A stretch of 64,000 nt of DNA from CBDDHT01 sp965227905 (GCA_965227905.1 OZ245780.1:4898001-4962000), one strand, 5' to 3'; positions 17,830 through 26,437 are shown, counted from the stretch's first letter. The notes: generated from the letters alone by a model not told the origin. Numbers and translations: made by a program.

Positions 17830-17898
17830 GTGCCGCCCGGCACGACTGGGAAACAAACAAGAGGCGAGGCGTGCCGCAGGCACGACCGGGAAGCAAAA
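17830..17898 (+). repeat. Tandem imperfect repeat forming two hairpins before ychF
   Basis: TGCCGCCCGGCACGACTGGG (from 17831) recurs as TGCCGCAGGCACGACCGGGA (from 17872), about 41 nt on, followed by similar A-rich ends. Each copy folds on itself (GTGCC-GCCC-GGCAC and CGTGCC-GCA-GGCACG). The second copy runs up to the ychF ATG and supplies its ribosome site. Confidence 0.55.
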
Positions 17899-19038
17899 AT
17901 GGGCTTTAAATGCGGAATTGTCGGGCTGCCCAACGTAGGCAAATCGACCCTTTTCAACGCACTGACGTCAACGGCGGCAGCGGAAGCTGCGAACTATCCG
18001 TTCTGCACAATCGAACCGAATGTCGGCGAAGTATCGGTTCCGGATCCACGCCTGGAACTGATTGCAGGAATCACCAAATCCGCGAGCGTTATCCCCACGC
18101 GTCTGACCTTCGTCGACATCGCCGGTCTGGTCTCAGGTGCGTCCAAAGGCGAAGGTCTCGGGAACAAGTTCCTGGCCCATATCCGCGAAGTCGATGCGAT
18201 CGCTTATGTCTTGCGGTGTTTCGATGATGATGACGTCACACATGTTGAAGGCCGCGTCGATCCTCTCGCAGACGCGGAGACGGTCGAGACCGAATTGATG
18301 CTTGCAGACATGGAAAGTCTGGAAAAACGCATCGAGCCGCTCGAGAAGAAGATCCGCGGGCAGGACAAGGAAGCCAAAAAGACACTCGAACTCGTGGAAC
18401 AGGCACTCGAACTGCTGCGCAGCGGAAAGCCTGCGCGCATGGCGTTTGTCGGGAAAGACGACAAGGCGGCCTTCAAGGCGCTCAATCTGCTGACTTCCAA
18501 GCGCGTCCTCTATGTATGCAATGTCGACGAGGCCTCTGCGGCAACTGGGAATGAATATTCGCGCGAAGTCGAGGCCCGTGTCGCCGAGATTGCAGAAGCG
18601 GAAGCGGCGAATGCCGTGGACGAAGCGCCCAAGGCACCGAGCGTGGTGGTCATTTCAGCTAAGATCGAATCGGAACTTGCTTCGCTTGGACCGGAGGAAC
18701 GTGCAGAATATCTTGAGACACTCGGATTGACCGAGCCGGGTCTCGACCGCCTTATCAGATCCGGCTACGACCTCCTCGATCTCATCACCTACTTCACCAC
18801 CGGTCCGAAGGAGACGCGTGCCTGGACCATCCGAGAAGGTATGAAGGCTCCGCAGGCAGCAGGAACGATTCATACCGACTTCGAGCGCGGGTTCATTCGG
18901 GCCGAAACCATTTCGTATGACGACTTCATATCGCTCGGAGGCGAAGCTCGTGCGAAAGAAGCGGGCAAGATGCGGCTGGAAGGCAAAGAGTATGTCGTGA
19001 AGGATGGCGACCTCCTTCTCTTTCGATTCGCAACCTAG
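17899..19038 (+). CDS. ychF: Redox-regulated ATPase YchF (Obg-related)
   Basis: The 379-residue P-loop protein binds ribosomes and prefers ATP over GTP. Visible features are the P-loop GLPNVGKSTLFNALT (about residues 8-22), switch II region VDIAGLVSGASKGEGLGN, a coiled-coil insertion (about residues 130-180), and the C-terminal TGS domain (TYFTTGPKETRAWTI to GDLLLFRFAT). The start is ATG 17899 (MGFKCGIVGLPN); the longer open frame from 17830 covers a repeat. Expected as the third gene after rplY-pth. Confidence 0.96.
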   Translation: MGFKCGIVGLPNVGKSTLFNALTSTAAAEAANYPFCTIEPNVGEVSVPDPRLELIAGITKSASVIPTRLTFVDIAGLVSGASKGEGLGNKFLAHIREVDAIAYVLRCFDDDDVTHVEGRVDPLADAETVETELMLADMESLEKRIEPLEKKIRGQDKEAKKTLELVEQALELLRSGKPARMAFVGKDDKAAFKALNLLTSKRVLYVCNVDEASAATGNEYSREVEARVAEIAEAEAANAVDEAPKAPSVVVISAKIESELASLGPEERAEYLETLGLTEPGLDRLIRSGYDLLDLITYFTTGPKETRAWTIREGMKAPQAAGTIHTDFERGFIRAETISYDDFISLGGEARAKEAGKMRLEGKEYVVKDGDLLLFRFAT

Positions 19039-19047
19039 AGTTTCGCG

Positions 19048-19293
19048 ATGCCAGGAAAAAACCGCGTTCTGCAATCAATCGAAACGCCCGACGGAGGCCG
19101 TTGCGTCGATCTCTTCGTTCGCCCCGACGGTAGTTTTGGATTCGAAGAGTATCGACGCGACGTGGAAGACGGTCGAGGCTGGTTTCCAATAGGATTCCAC
19201 AAGGAACGTATCTACGCGACGGAAACCGAGGCGCACGCCAAGGCGAGGACATTGGTCTCCTGGCTTGGAGAAGCCGAAGGGATCGAGCATTGA
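19048..19293 (+). CDS. Small conserved hypothetical protein
   Basis: The 81-residue acidic protein is not a recognised family. It has a compact pattern (DLFVRPDGSFGFEEYRRD, then GWFPIGFHKERIYATETEAH) that looks like a single beta-hairpin and helix domain. It begins nine bases after ychF, and its TGA shares its A with the ATG of the following MaoC gene, which argues that it is translated in this operon. Confidence 0.7.
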   Translation: MPGKNRVLQSIETPDGGRCVDLFVRPDGSFGFEEYRRDVEDGRGWFPIGFHKERIYATETEAHAKARTLVSWLGEAEGIEH

Positions 19294-19766
19294 TGGCTGC
19301 CGATACCGATTTGCACCATTGGGAAGACTTTGTTGTCGGCAAGCGCGTGCCTTTGGGCCAAAAAACAGTCACGCGAGAAGAAATCATCGCGTTCGCAGCC
19401 GAATTCGATCCGCAGCCCTTTCATCTCGACGATGAGGCTGCCAAGGACACACTTCTCGGCGGCCTGGCGGCGAGCGGCTGGCATTCATGCGCCATGCTCA
19501 TGCGGATGATCTGTGACGGTTATCTGTTGGATGCGACGTCGCTCGGATCGCCAGGCATCGACGAAGTGAAATGGATGAAGCCGGTTCGTCCAGGCGATGT
19601 GTTGGAGGCTTTTTACACCTGCCGCGAGTCCCGGCCTTCCGGGAGCAAACCCGATGTCGGCATCTGCAAACTGCATTATGAGCTGATCAATCAGAACGAT
19701 GAGACGGTCATGACATGGGATTGCAATCAGTTCTTCGGGCGGCGGGAACGCGGAGCCGATACATGA
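19293..19766 (+). CDS. MaoC-family dehydratase (hot-dog fold), first copy
   Basis: The 157-residue R-hydratase-like protein has TREEIIAFAAEFDPQPFHLD, containing the Asp and His of the hydratase-2 motif, then AASGWHSCAMLMRM. Family members hydrate trans-2-enoyl-CoA. The ATG overlaps the previous stop codon by one base, and its own stop overlaps the next gene by ATGA. The following gene is a paralogue with the same layout, suggesting duplication and perhaps a heterodimer. Confidence 0.87.
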   Translation: MAADTDLHHWEDFVVGKRVPLGQKTVTREEIIAFAAEFDPQPFHLDDEAAKDTLLGGLAASGWHSCAMLMRMICDGYLLDATSLGSPGIDEVKWMKPVRPGDVLEAFYTCRESRPSGSKPDVGICKLHYELINQNDETVMTWDCNQFFGRRERGADT

Positions 19767-20263
19767 CCCAGTATTTCGAAGACATCGCGATCGGCGAGCC
19801 GATCGAGCTGGGGTCCAAACTGTTCACCAAGGCCGAAATAGTCGATTTCGCCTCGAAGTACGACCCGCAACGTTTTCATGTGAATGAGGAGGCGGCAAAG
19901 GACACTTTGTTCGGCGGCCTGTGTGCATCGGGATGGCATACAGCCTGTGCCTGGATGCAACTGATGGCAGCCCACCGCGCCCGTACGGTTGAGGCCTGTA
20001 AACGAGACGGCATCCGCCCCGCCGGGCATGGGCCTTCACCAGGTATACGCGATTTGAAATGGCTGAAACCGGTCTATCCGGATGACGTGATTACCTATCG
20101 CTGCACACCAAGCGAGAAGGTCGAGCTGCGCTCCAAGCCGGATTGGGGACTTCTGATCTCTCACAACGAGGGGACAAACCAGAACGGCGACCTGGTCTTC
20201 AGTTTCATCGGTCAGCTTTTCGTTGAACGAAAGATCGCGGCGACCAAGGCGAGTGGCGAATAG
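19763..20263 (+). CDS. MaoC-family dehydratase, second copy
   Basis: The 166-residue paralogue of the previous gene has TKAEIVDFASKYDPQRFHVN with the hydratase Asp/His, then CASGWHTACAWMQLM. It is coupled by ATGA to the first copy. Relative to it there is an insertion of about 12 residues after the central helix (ARTVEACKRDGIRPAGHG). Enoyl-CoA hydration or a related hot-dog activity is likely; substrate not evident. Confidence 0.87.
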   Translation: MTQYFEDIAIGEPIELGSKLFTKAEIVDFASKYDPQRFHVNEEAAKDTLFGGLCASGWHTACAWMQLMAAHRARTVEACKRDGIRPAGHGPSPGIRDLKWLKPVYPDDVITYRCTPSEKVELRSKPDWGLLISHNEGTNQNGDLVFSFIGQLFVERKIAATKASGE

Positions 20264-20287
20264 ACGAGACTGGCCAGCGACGAGACG

Positions 20288-20998
20288 TCAGTCCGGTCCA
20301 CAATCATTCGCCCGCGCAGACTCAGCCTCCATTGCCCGGTAGAAATCACTCAGTGTCTTTCCGCGCTCATGACGGAATGGCTTGCCGCGCTTGCTCAATT
20401 CGACAATTCGGTCGATGCGGAACATGCGGAAGTCATCACGTAGTTCGCACCAGGCAACGAGCGTCCACACCTTTCCCCAGAACCAGAGACCCAACGGCCG
20501 GACCGTTCGCTTCGTCGGGCGCTCTTCGGCATCGAGATAGGAAATTGCCAAACGGACTTGTCCCTCGATCGACCGCTCGATCGCATCGATCCGCTCTCGC
20601 ACCTGCGGGGTCATCTCTTGGGCGATTGCGTGAATCTGGATGCGATTGGCGCGTTCGCGCTCCTTTTCGGGCAGCACCGATTCGATCTTGACCAAGGCTT
20701 CCTCGGCAGCCCGAGCCATGGCCGCTCCGCCCCAGGCCCTGATCAGCCGCGCGCCCGCCACCAGGGCTACGATCTCATCGCGGGAGAACATGAGAGGCGG
20801 CAGTTCGAACCCGTTGCGCATGAGGTATCCCACACCCGCTTCGCCATCGATGGGGACTCCACTCGATTGAAGATCTGCGATGTCGCGATAGATCGTGCGC
20901 TCGGAAACCTCGAGCCGCTCTGCCAATCGCGCCGCGGTGACAAGCCGACCGCCCCTCAGATACTGGACGATCTGAAACAAGCGGTCGGCACGTCGCAT
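20288..20998 (-). CDS. YafY-type HTH regulator with WYL domain
   Basis: The 236-residue regulator has an N-terminal HTH_11 domain (RLFQIVQYLRGGRLVTAARL, then VSERTIYRDIADLQ, residues 6-45) and a C-terminal WYL sensor domain (LGLWFWGKVWTLVAWCELRD, about 165-184). It lies three bases after the VOC gene on the same strand and very likely autoregulates the pair through the inverted repeat upstream of the VOC gene. Confidence 0.9.
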   Translation of the reverse strand: MRRADRLFQIVQYLRGGRLVTAARLAERLEVSERTIYRDIADLQSSGVPIDGEAGVGYLMRNGFELPPLMFSRDEIVALVAGARLIRAWGGAAMARAAEEALVKIESVLPEKERERANRIQIHAIAQEMTPQVRERIDAIERSIEGQVRLAISYLDAEERPTKRTVRPLGLWFWGKVWTLVAWCELRDDFRMFRIDRIVELSKRGKPFRHERGKTLSDFYRAMEAESARANDCGPD

Positions 20999-21001
20999 GG
21001 C

Positions 21002-21379
21002 TCAGGCTCCGTAAGTGAAAAGGCCAATCGAATTCCCATCCAGGTCGAGGCAATAGGCAAAACGTCCGACAGGGATCGTTATCGGATCCGACAGCACCTT
21101 ACCTCCGGCCTCTTTGACCCGCTCCAGAGCGACCTCAAGCGAATCCGGGCTGGCCAGATGGATCGTCGAGCCCGCACCGACTGGTGCAGGTTTGCCGGGA
21201 TAGAGGTGACCGGCAACACCGGAGCCGTCGGCTGTTGGAAAGATTGCCATTGGATTCGGGCCCGTCTCATCCTTCTTCATGTCTGTCTTCAGCACCGCAT
21301 TGTAGAAACCGATCGCCCGATCCATATCGGTTACCGGGATCTCCATCCACACATTGATGTTTTCGGGGGCATAGCTCAT
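21002..21379 (-). CDS. VOC-family (glyoxalase/bleomycin-resistance) protein
   Basis: The 125-residue protein has two beta-alpha-beta-beta-beta modules typical of the vicinal oxygen chelate fold: NVWMEIPVTDMDRAIGFYNA (residues 8-27) and IHLASPDSLEVALERVKEAG. It ends RFAYCLDLDGNSIGLFTYG. The ATG at 21379 is preceded by AAGGAG with six bases. First gene of a pair with a WYL regulator. YafY-VOC pairs are common; substrate unknown. Confidence 0.88.
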   Translation of the reverse strand: MSYAPENINVWMEIPVTDMDRAIGFYNAVLKTDMKKDETGPNPMAIFPTADGSGVAGHLYPGKPAPVGAGSTIHLASPDSLEVALERVKEAGGKVLSDPITIPVGRFAYCLDLDGNSIGLFTYGA

Positions 21380-21423
21380 CACTGTCTCCTTCAGCATTTG
21401 CGATGCCGGACAATCGCATAGGG

Positions 21424-21459
21424 CTCCTGACAGCCTTCTGTCAGGAGGATTGTCAGGAG
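21424..21459. promoter_or_regulatory. Inverted repeat, putative operator of the VOC-WYL pair
   Basis: CTCCTGACAG (21424-21433), CCTT, then CTGTCAGGAG (21438-21447) form a perfect 10-bp inverted repeat, with a further TGTCAGGAG at 21451-21459. It lies 45-80 bp upstream of the VOC start, where a repressor would act. CTGACA/TGTCAG half-sites are plausible for WYL-type regulators (inference). Confidence 0.6.
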
Positions 21460-21497
21460 ACGCGTTTTTTCAAACACCGTTTGGAAGAACAAGAAGA

Positions 21498-21524
21498 CCG
21501 GTCCGCTGATTGACAGCAGACCGG
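21498..21524 (-). terminator. Terminator of the flotillin operon
   Basis: CCGGTCCGCTG (21498-21508) pairs with CAGCAGACCGG (21514-21524), one mismatch, just past the flotillin stop. On the minus strand the stem is followed by TCTTCTTGTTCTTCC. Confidence 0.7.
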
Positions 21525-21552
21525 CTCATTGCATGGGTGTAGCGCAGTCTTG

Positions 21553-23397
21553 CTATGCGCTCGGCTCGGCATCGGGCCCATTCGCCGATGTCTTCGGGCG
21601 CCTTGACCGCTTCGGTTTTGGCGGAGCCGGTTCGGCTGCTGCCGGCGTCCCTACGAGACCCGAAAGCGAGCCGCTGTTTAGACCGACTTCGTTGAGCAGA
21701 TCGTCCAGGATAGGCGCCTGGGTCCGATACTGCAGCGCGGCAGCAACGGCCTGCTCCGCCAGATTGCCGCCATTCTTTGCGACGCCGGTACCAGCGGCAT
21801 CGCCATTGGCAAGCGTCTGCGCACCGCCACCAAGTCCGCCAACCTGCACGATCTTGATACCATCGATGGATTCGATCGGCTTGACCGACTCGGCGATGAT
21901 CTCAGGCAGGGACTTGATCAGCTCAAGCTTGACCTGCATTGCGATCTGTTCCGGCGAAAGAACATTTGCAGCCTCGTTGACCGCACGGTTGCCTTCAGCT
22001 TCGACGACATAGACGGCCTGCTGAGCTTCGGCTCTCGCCTTTTCGGCATCTGCTTCCGCGTTCGCGCTAATGCGCGCCTTCTCGGCGTCGGCCTCTGCCG
22101 CAATTCGGATGGCTTCGGCCTGATCAACGGCAGCCAGCTTTTCGGTCTCGGCCGACACCTTGATAGCAATCGCCTGTTGCTCGGCAACTTTGCGAGCCTC
22201 GATCAACTCGATCTGTTTCTCGCGTTCAGCCACCTCGGTATGACGAGATGTCGTTACAGCTTCTTCCGCCTTCACCGCAATCGATCGCGCTTCATCGGCA
22301 GCCGCGTCGGCCTCGGATTTCGCACGGGATTTTTCGGCAACGGCAATGTCGCGGTCCTGCTCGGCCAAAGCAATCTGTTTTGCCTTCTCGACGGCGGCCG
22401 ACTCGACGGCCTGCTCCTTGGCGATCTCCTGCTCGCGGACCAACCGATCCATGGAAATCTGACGCTCGGCCACGGCTTGCTCGGCGTGAATATTGGCTTC
22501 CTTGACCTGACGACCAGCCTCGATCTGCGCCTCTTCAGCGTCACGTTCCTGCTGTGCGCGCTCGCGCGCGACCTGAGCGATCTGCTCAGCCTTGCGCATC
22601 TCGACTTCGCGCTCCTGCTCGAGCCGGGCATATTCCTGGTCGCGTCCGATCAGGAGGCGCTGCTGCTCGGCATCCAGATTCTTGCGCTTGATTAGGACTT
22701 CCGTTTCCTGCTCGATATCGTTCCGCTTCTTGCGCCGCTCTTCGATCTCCTGAGTGAGCTTCGTCAGACCTTCGGCGTCGAAGGCATTGTCCGGATTGAA
22801 GAACTCTTTGTTTGTCTGATCGAGACCTGTCAGCGATACGGATTCAAGTTCCAGACCGTTCTTCAGAATGTCTTCCGAGACCGCGGCTTGCACCTTCTGC
22901 ACGAACGAGACGCGTTGCTCATGCAGCTCTTCCATCGCCATTTCTGCGGCAACGGCGCGCAGGGAATCCACGAACTTGCCTTCGATCAGCTCTTTCAGCG
23001 CCGTCGGCTCCATGGTTCGCCGTCCCAGCGTCTGCGCCGCATTGGCGATCGATTCGATGGTTGGCTGCACGCGCACGTAAAACTCCGCCTGCACATCCAC
23101 CCGCATGCGATCCTTGGTGATGAGTGCCTGCTCATTGGCACGTCGCACCTCCAGGCGCAGCGTGTTCATGTTTACGGGAATAATCTCATGAAGCACCGGC
23201 AATACGAGAGCACCGCCATTCATGATGACTTTTTGCCCGCCAAATCCCGTCCGGACGAACGATACTTCCTTTGATGAACGGCGATAGAGGCGTGCAAAAA
23301 TCAATCCGATGGTCAGAAGGGCCACAAAGATGACCCCTGCAACGATCAGAATGTCGTAGAATCCCATTCCGCTGTTGGTGACGGTTTGCAGCTCCAT
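21553..23397 (-). CDS. Flotillin-family (YqiK-like) SPFH membrane protein
   Basis: The 614-residue protein starts at the ATG at 23397 (AAAGGAG, six bases). One N-terminal TM segment (about residues 13-35) precedes the SPFH domain (to about 200), a very long Ala/Glu-rich coiled coil with repeated AEADAEKAR-like units (about 240-480), and the C-terminal flotillin region (LELIKSLPEIIAESVKPIES). Flotillins scaffold membrane microdomains. It is last in a four-gene run with a YqiJ-like protein and PspA, the usual flotillin partners, pointing to envelope-stress protection. Confidence 0.93.
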   Translation of the reverse strand: MELQTVTNSGMGFYDILIVAGVIFVALLTIGLIFARLYRRSSKEVSFVRTGFGGQKVIMNGGALVLPVLHEIIPVNMNTLRLEVRRANEQALITKDRMRVDVQAEFYVRVQPTIESIANAAQTLGRRTMEPTALKELIEGKFVDSLRAVAAEMAMEELHEQRVSFVQKVQAAVSEDILKNGLELESVSLTGLDQTNKEFFNPDNAFDAEGLTKLTQEIEERRKKRNDIEQETEVLIKRKNLDAEQQRLLIGRDQEYARLEQEREVEMRKAEQIAQVARERAQQERDAEEAQIEAGRQVKEANIHAEQAVAERQISMDRLVREQEIAKEQAVESAAVEKAKQIALAEQDRDIAVAEKSRAKSEADAAADEARSIAVKAEEAVTTSRHTEVAEREKQIELIEARKVAEQQAIAIKVSAETEKLAAVDQAEAIRIAAEADAEKARISANAEADAEKARAEAQQAVYVVEAEGNRAVNEAANVLSPEQIAMQVKLELIKSLPEIIAESVKPIESIDGIKIVQVGGLGGGAQTLANGDAAGTGVAKNGGNLAEQAVAAALQYRTQAPILDDLLNEVGLNSGSLSGLVGTPAAAEPAPPKPKRSRRPKTSANGPDAEPSA

Positions 23398-23415
23398 ATA
23401 CTTCTCCTTTCAAAC

Positions 23416-24111
23416 TCAAGAATCCGACATGAGCGCATGATCGTTTCGGATCGCTCTGAAGCGAATGGCGCTCGACTGGCTGGTGAGGAGAACTTCGGTT
23501 CCCTGCTCGAATTCGGACTCATCGTCGTCCGGTTCGACGAGCACATAGTGCATTTGCCCGTGTGCATCGCGCAGCTTTGCTTCCGCCGGCACATCCCGGC
23601 GCGCGACGCCGCGTGTAATCACTGCAATCTTGCCGATGAACGTCTTGCTAGAGACGGCATCGCTCTCCTCCTTCGGCATGACTCGCGAAAGACCAAGTGC
23701 CAACCACCGGGTAGGCGGTGCCGCGAGAAAGAGCGTTCCAATACCGGCCAGCACAGGTGACATGTAGAATCCAAAAACTACGTTCACCGCGCCTTGCAGC
23801 AGAAAGCCCGCCAGACCGAAGGCCGTTAAAAACGCAACAAGCAACACGAGGATCGGGACACGGCCGACGCAGAGCCAACCGAGAAGGTGGGACAGAAAGC
23901 CCTGAGGCTGTCCTGTCCCGCCGCCTGCATCAACATCTGCATCCGCATCAATGTCGATATCCATATCGGCATCAGGCAGAAGCTGATCGAGGAGACCGGC
24001 AGGCGAGATTCCGAACAGCGTCCCCATAGCCTCGGTAATGGCAATCAGCAGCATGACGCCGAGCGCAACCGTGAACGGCACGTGCGTTGGCGACAGCAGG
24101 GTCTCAAGCAT
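23416..24111 (-). CDS. YqiJ-like inner-membrane protein with OB-type C-terminal domain
   Basis: The 231-residue protein has membrane segments near residues 12-35, 75-100 and 108-130. A strongly acidic Asp/Ala stretch (DADMDIDIDADADVDAGGG) lies between the first two. The soluble C-terminal domain (SKTFIGKIAVITRGVARRDV to VLVEPDDDESEF) resembles the OB/NfeD-like domain that partners flotillins. Its ATG shares one base with the PspA stop (TAATG). Role by family: accessory to the flotillin. Confidence 0.82.
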   Translation of the reverse strand: MLETLLSPTHVPFTVALGVMLLIAITEAMGTLFGISPAGLLDQLLPDADMDIDIDADADVDAGGGTGQPQGFLSHLLGWLCVGRVPILVLLVAFLTAFGLAGFLLQGAVNVVFGFYMSPVLAGIGTLFLAAPPTRWLALGLSRVMPKEESDAVSSKTFIGKIAVITRGVARRDVPAEAKLRDAHGQMHYVLVEPDDDESEFEQGTEVLLTSQSSAIRFRAIRNDHALMSDS

Positions 24112-24803
24112 TAATCCTGACCCTTGATTGCTTTGAGAGCTGTCAGCCGCTCCTGCACCCGATGTTCACGCGTCACTGTTTCGAGTTCTGCAAGTTTGGC
24201 CGCTGTTCCGGCATCGGCTCCTGTCGTCGCAGCCACGCCGCTGGCACTTTGCAGAACGCGATTGAAGGCGCTTTCCGCATTATCGGCTTTGCCTTCCGCC
24301 CGGACGCCATGTGCTTTGGCCGGTGCACCCTTGCCAGCTGCCGCATCGGCCTGCGTAGCTTCACGAGACTCCAGATAAGCTGCCAAGTCTCCCTCCATCT
24401 CACGCTTGCGTGCCAGCAGTGCGGAGACATAGCCTTCAAGCTCCGCCTGCTCGCCGGCGAGATCCTTTAATGCCGACTCCAGGACAGGAATCTGCGCTTC
24501 CATATCCAGTTGGCGGGCGATGGCGGCCTCCGCGAGGTCGTCCCTTCCCTGCTCGACGGCAAATCTGGCCTTCTCGGCAAGGTCTTCATGCTTGGATGTC
24601 GCTTCCATCAGACGCTTGTTGGCATGATGGCGATTGGCGATGGCCCGCCCCAGCGCATCGCGCACTTCTCCAGTCGCCTGCTCCACCTCTCGGATGGATT
24701 CGCGCATAACAGTTTCGGGCGCCGCGTTCTCTATCGTGTCCACGAGGTCGTTTACACTTCCGGCCACGAGGCGCTTCGCGCGCGAGATGAGGGTCTCACT
24801 CAT
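24111..24803 (-). CDS. PspA/IM30-family membrane-stress protein
   Basis: The 230-residue, largely helical coiled-coil protein begins SETLISRAKRLVAGSVNDLV, the amphipathic N-terminal helix that binds stressed membranes. A PspA-type segment follows (MRESIREVEQATGEVRDALG, about residues 33-52), then long heptad repeats. The ATG at 24803 has GGAG seven bases upstream and overlaps the preceding gene by eight bases. In this operon it should act with the flotillin and YqiJ-like proteins to maintain the membrane. Confidence 0.87.
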   Translation of the reverse strand: MSETLISRAKRLVAGSVNDLVDTIENAAPETVMRESIREVEQATGEVRDALGRAIANRHHANKRLMEATSKHEDLAEKARFAVEQGRDDLAEAAIARQLDMEAQIPVLESALKDLAGEQAELEGYVSALLARKREMEGDLAAYLESREATQADAAAGKGAPAKAHGVRAEGKADNAESAFNRVLQSASGVAATTGADAGTAAKLAELETVTREHRVQERLTALKAIKGQD

Positions 24804-25317
24804 CGCTGTCTCCTCTCTTATTGTGTTGATGATGTTGAGCGAGGGCCACCAGTTCGATGACAGGGGCCATTTCCGCAGAATAGGTCTCTTCTGAATATAC
24901 CCGAACAGGTGAAGTGAGCCCCAACGCAATGAAATCCTTTAACAGAATACAAATCTGATCGGTCAATTCTCGTTCAAATTGAACAAGATCTTCCGCCTCA
25001 TCATGACTCTCTGTTCCTGCGATTAACTTTGCCATTATATCCGGAATTCTTTCATACAACTTTAAAATAATGTCCGATTTTTGACCTAACTGGCCTTCAA
25101 GCCGGCGAATGGATCGCCGCGCCGGTGTTGCCAGATCCCGCAAGAGTAATCCGCCCTCTGACGAGTCCTTGAGCCCGATATGGCGACGCTGCGCCTCATG
25201 CAAAAGAGCCCGCAGCTTTTCCGACGGCGTGACAGCATCGGCGATTTCGAGATCGGCGAGAAAAAGAGCGTCTTCATCGCTGACCCGCACAGACAGCGGG
25301 ACGGACTTTCCGGGCAT
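24796..25317 (-). CDS. Unknown soluble protein heading the PspA-flotillin operon
   Basis: The 173-residue acidic, mainly helical protein is not a family I recognise. It starts MPGKSVPLSVRVSDEDALFL, a ribbon-helix-helix-like opening (beta strand then helices, SEKLRALLHEAQRR), followed by long helices. An N-terminal DNA-binding RHH domain with an effector tail would make it an operon regulator, but this is inference. Its 3' end overlaps the pspA start. Upstream lies a palindrome inside a likely promoter. Confidence 0.75.
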   Translation of the reverse strand: MPGKSVPLSVRVSDEDALFLADLEIADAVTPSEKLRALLHEAQRRHIGLKDSSEGGLLLRDLATPARRSIRRLEGQLGQKSDIILKLYERIPDIMAKLIAGTESHDEAEDLVQFERELTDQICILLKDFIALGLTSPVRVYSEETYSAEMAPVIELVALAQHHQHNKRGDSDE

Positions 25318-25363
25318 TTGACAAATCCTACTTCAAAAAACGTCAATTGATTCTGTTTGAATA

Positions 25364-25391
25364 CATTTGCATACAAATACGTTTTTGTCAA
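25364..25391 (-). promoter_or_regulatory. Promoter with 15-bp operator-like palindrome
   Basis: CATTTGCATACAAAT (25364-25378) has half-sites ATTTG and CAAAT around four bases. On the minus strand a TTGACA (25391-25386) stands immediately upstream, so the palindrome would lie between -35 and -10 of the operon promoter. The same 15 bases occur upstream of the acyl-CoA carboxylase gene. Confidence 0.5.
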
Positions 25392-25606
25392 GACAAGTGA
25401 AGTCATTCAACCGAAAGACAATCGGCCGACGTCTCTTGAGATCCAAATTAGTGAATATTTTCAGGAGGATAATATTGTCACGGCAACAGGTGTCGTCACC
25501 GCATCTGCATCGCACCGCGGTAACGAACACCGTGCCAACCAATGTCGCGGCGTTGGATGTTTGCTGATCGAGATTCGTGTCGCGAGGAGGCGAGCCGGTG
25601 CCGCCG

Positions 25607-26437
25607 TCAGTTCAGCTTTGCCTTCAGACTTGCAAGGAGCTTTGTGGCCGCCTCTTCCATTTCGGTTCCGGCTGCTCCTTCGAGGAAGTCTTCCAATCCA
25701 CCGATTGCCGACAGCAGATTACCTTCTTTGGCCTGGAGAACGGCAAACTCCAGACGCAGATCGCCACGCTCCGGCGCCAGCAATACCATCCGCTCGATAA
25801 TGGCAAGAGCCCGCTCCGTCTTTCCGTCTTGAAGGGCGCGTAGACGAATATTGTTCTGCAGTCGCAGCAGGATCTCACGATGGCTCACTGCCCGACAGAA
25901 ATCCGACTCAAGCGCAACATCCCTGCCGAAAATGGTCTTCAATCGAGTCTTCAGAGCCGAGTCGTCAAGAACTTCGGCGCCGTTGAATGGATCGACAACT
26001 GCCCGCTCATCGCCAGATCGCATCTGTAGGAGAAAGTGGGAGGGGAAGTTCATTCCCACCATGTCCCATCCCTGAGACTGTGCTGCATGGATACAGAGAA
26101 TCCCAAGCGCCACCGGCAATCCCTTACGCCGGTCGATAACACTCATCAGATTGGCATTTTGCATATCGTCATAAGTATCGCTGTCTCCGCCGTAACCATG
26201 AGATACGAAGAGCACTCTGCGAATGGCCTCAATCCGCTGCTCAAGTCCCGCAGCATCTTTCGCGGCGGCGGCTGTCTCGTTCGCCAATATCGCCATATGC
26301 TGCTGATAGTCTTCGATAGGATCATCCGGGCGGTCCAAAGCGGCGAGAACAAGAGCCGTCCCACCGAGATCGATATCGGAATCGGCCACCCTCCCGACCG
26401 CCTTCAACTGTTCCAATAAATCGTGATCACTACGCAA
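25607..26437 (-). CDS. SirB1-family protein (transglutaminase-like core plus TPR)
   Basis: The 276-residue protein has a transglutaminase-like fold in the middle (RRKGLPVALGILCIHAAQSQ, then NFPSHFLLQMRSGDERAVVD, about residues 108-165) and two helical repeats at the C terminus (RALAIIERMVLLAPERGDLR, about 210-230) of TPR type. This matches the SirB1/YchA family, whose function is poorly known. The start is a TTG at 26437 with AGGG nine bases upstream; no better start is visible in frame. Divergent from the cyclase gene across about 250 bp. Confidence 0.82.
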   Translation of the reverse strand: MRSDHDLLEQLKAVGRVADSDIDLGGTALVLAALDRPDDPIEDYQQHMAILANETAAAAKDAAGLEQRIEAIRRVLFVSHGYGGDSDTYDDMQNANLMSVIDRRKGLPVALGILCIHAAQSQGWDMVGMNFPSHFLLQMRSGDERAVVDPFNGAEVLDDSALKTRLKTIFGRDVALESDFCRAVSHREILLRLQNNIRLRALQDGKTERALAIIERMVLLAPERGDLRLEFAVLQAKEGNLLSAIGGLEDFLEGAAGTEMEEAATKLLASLKAKLN

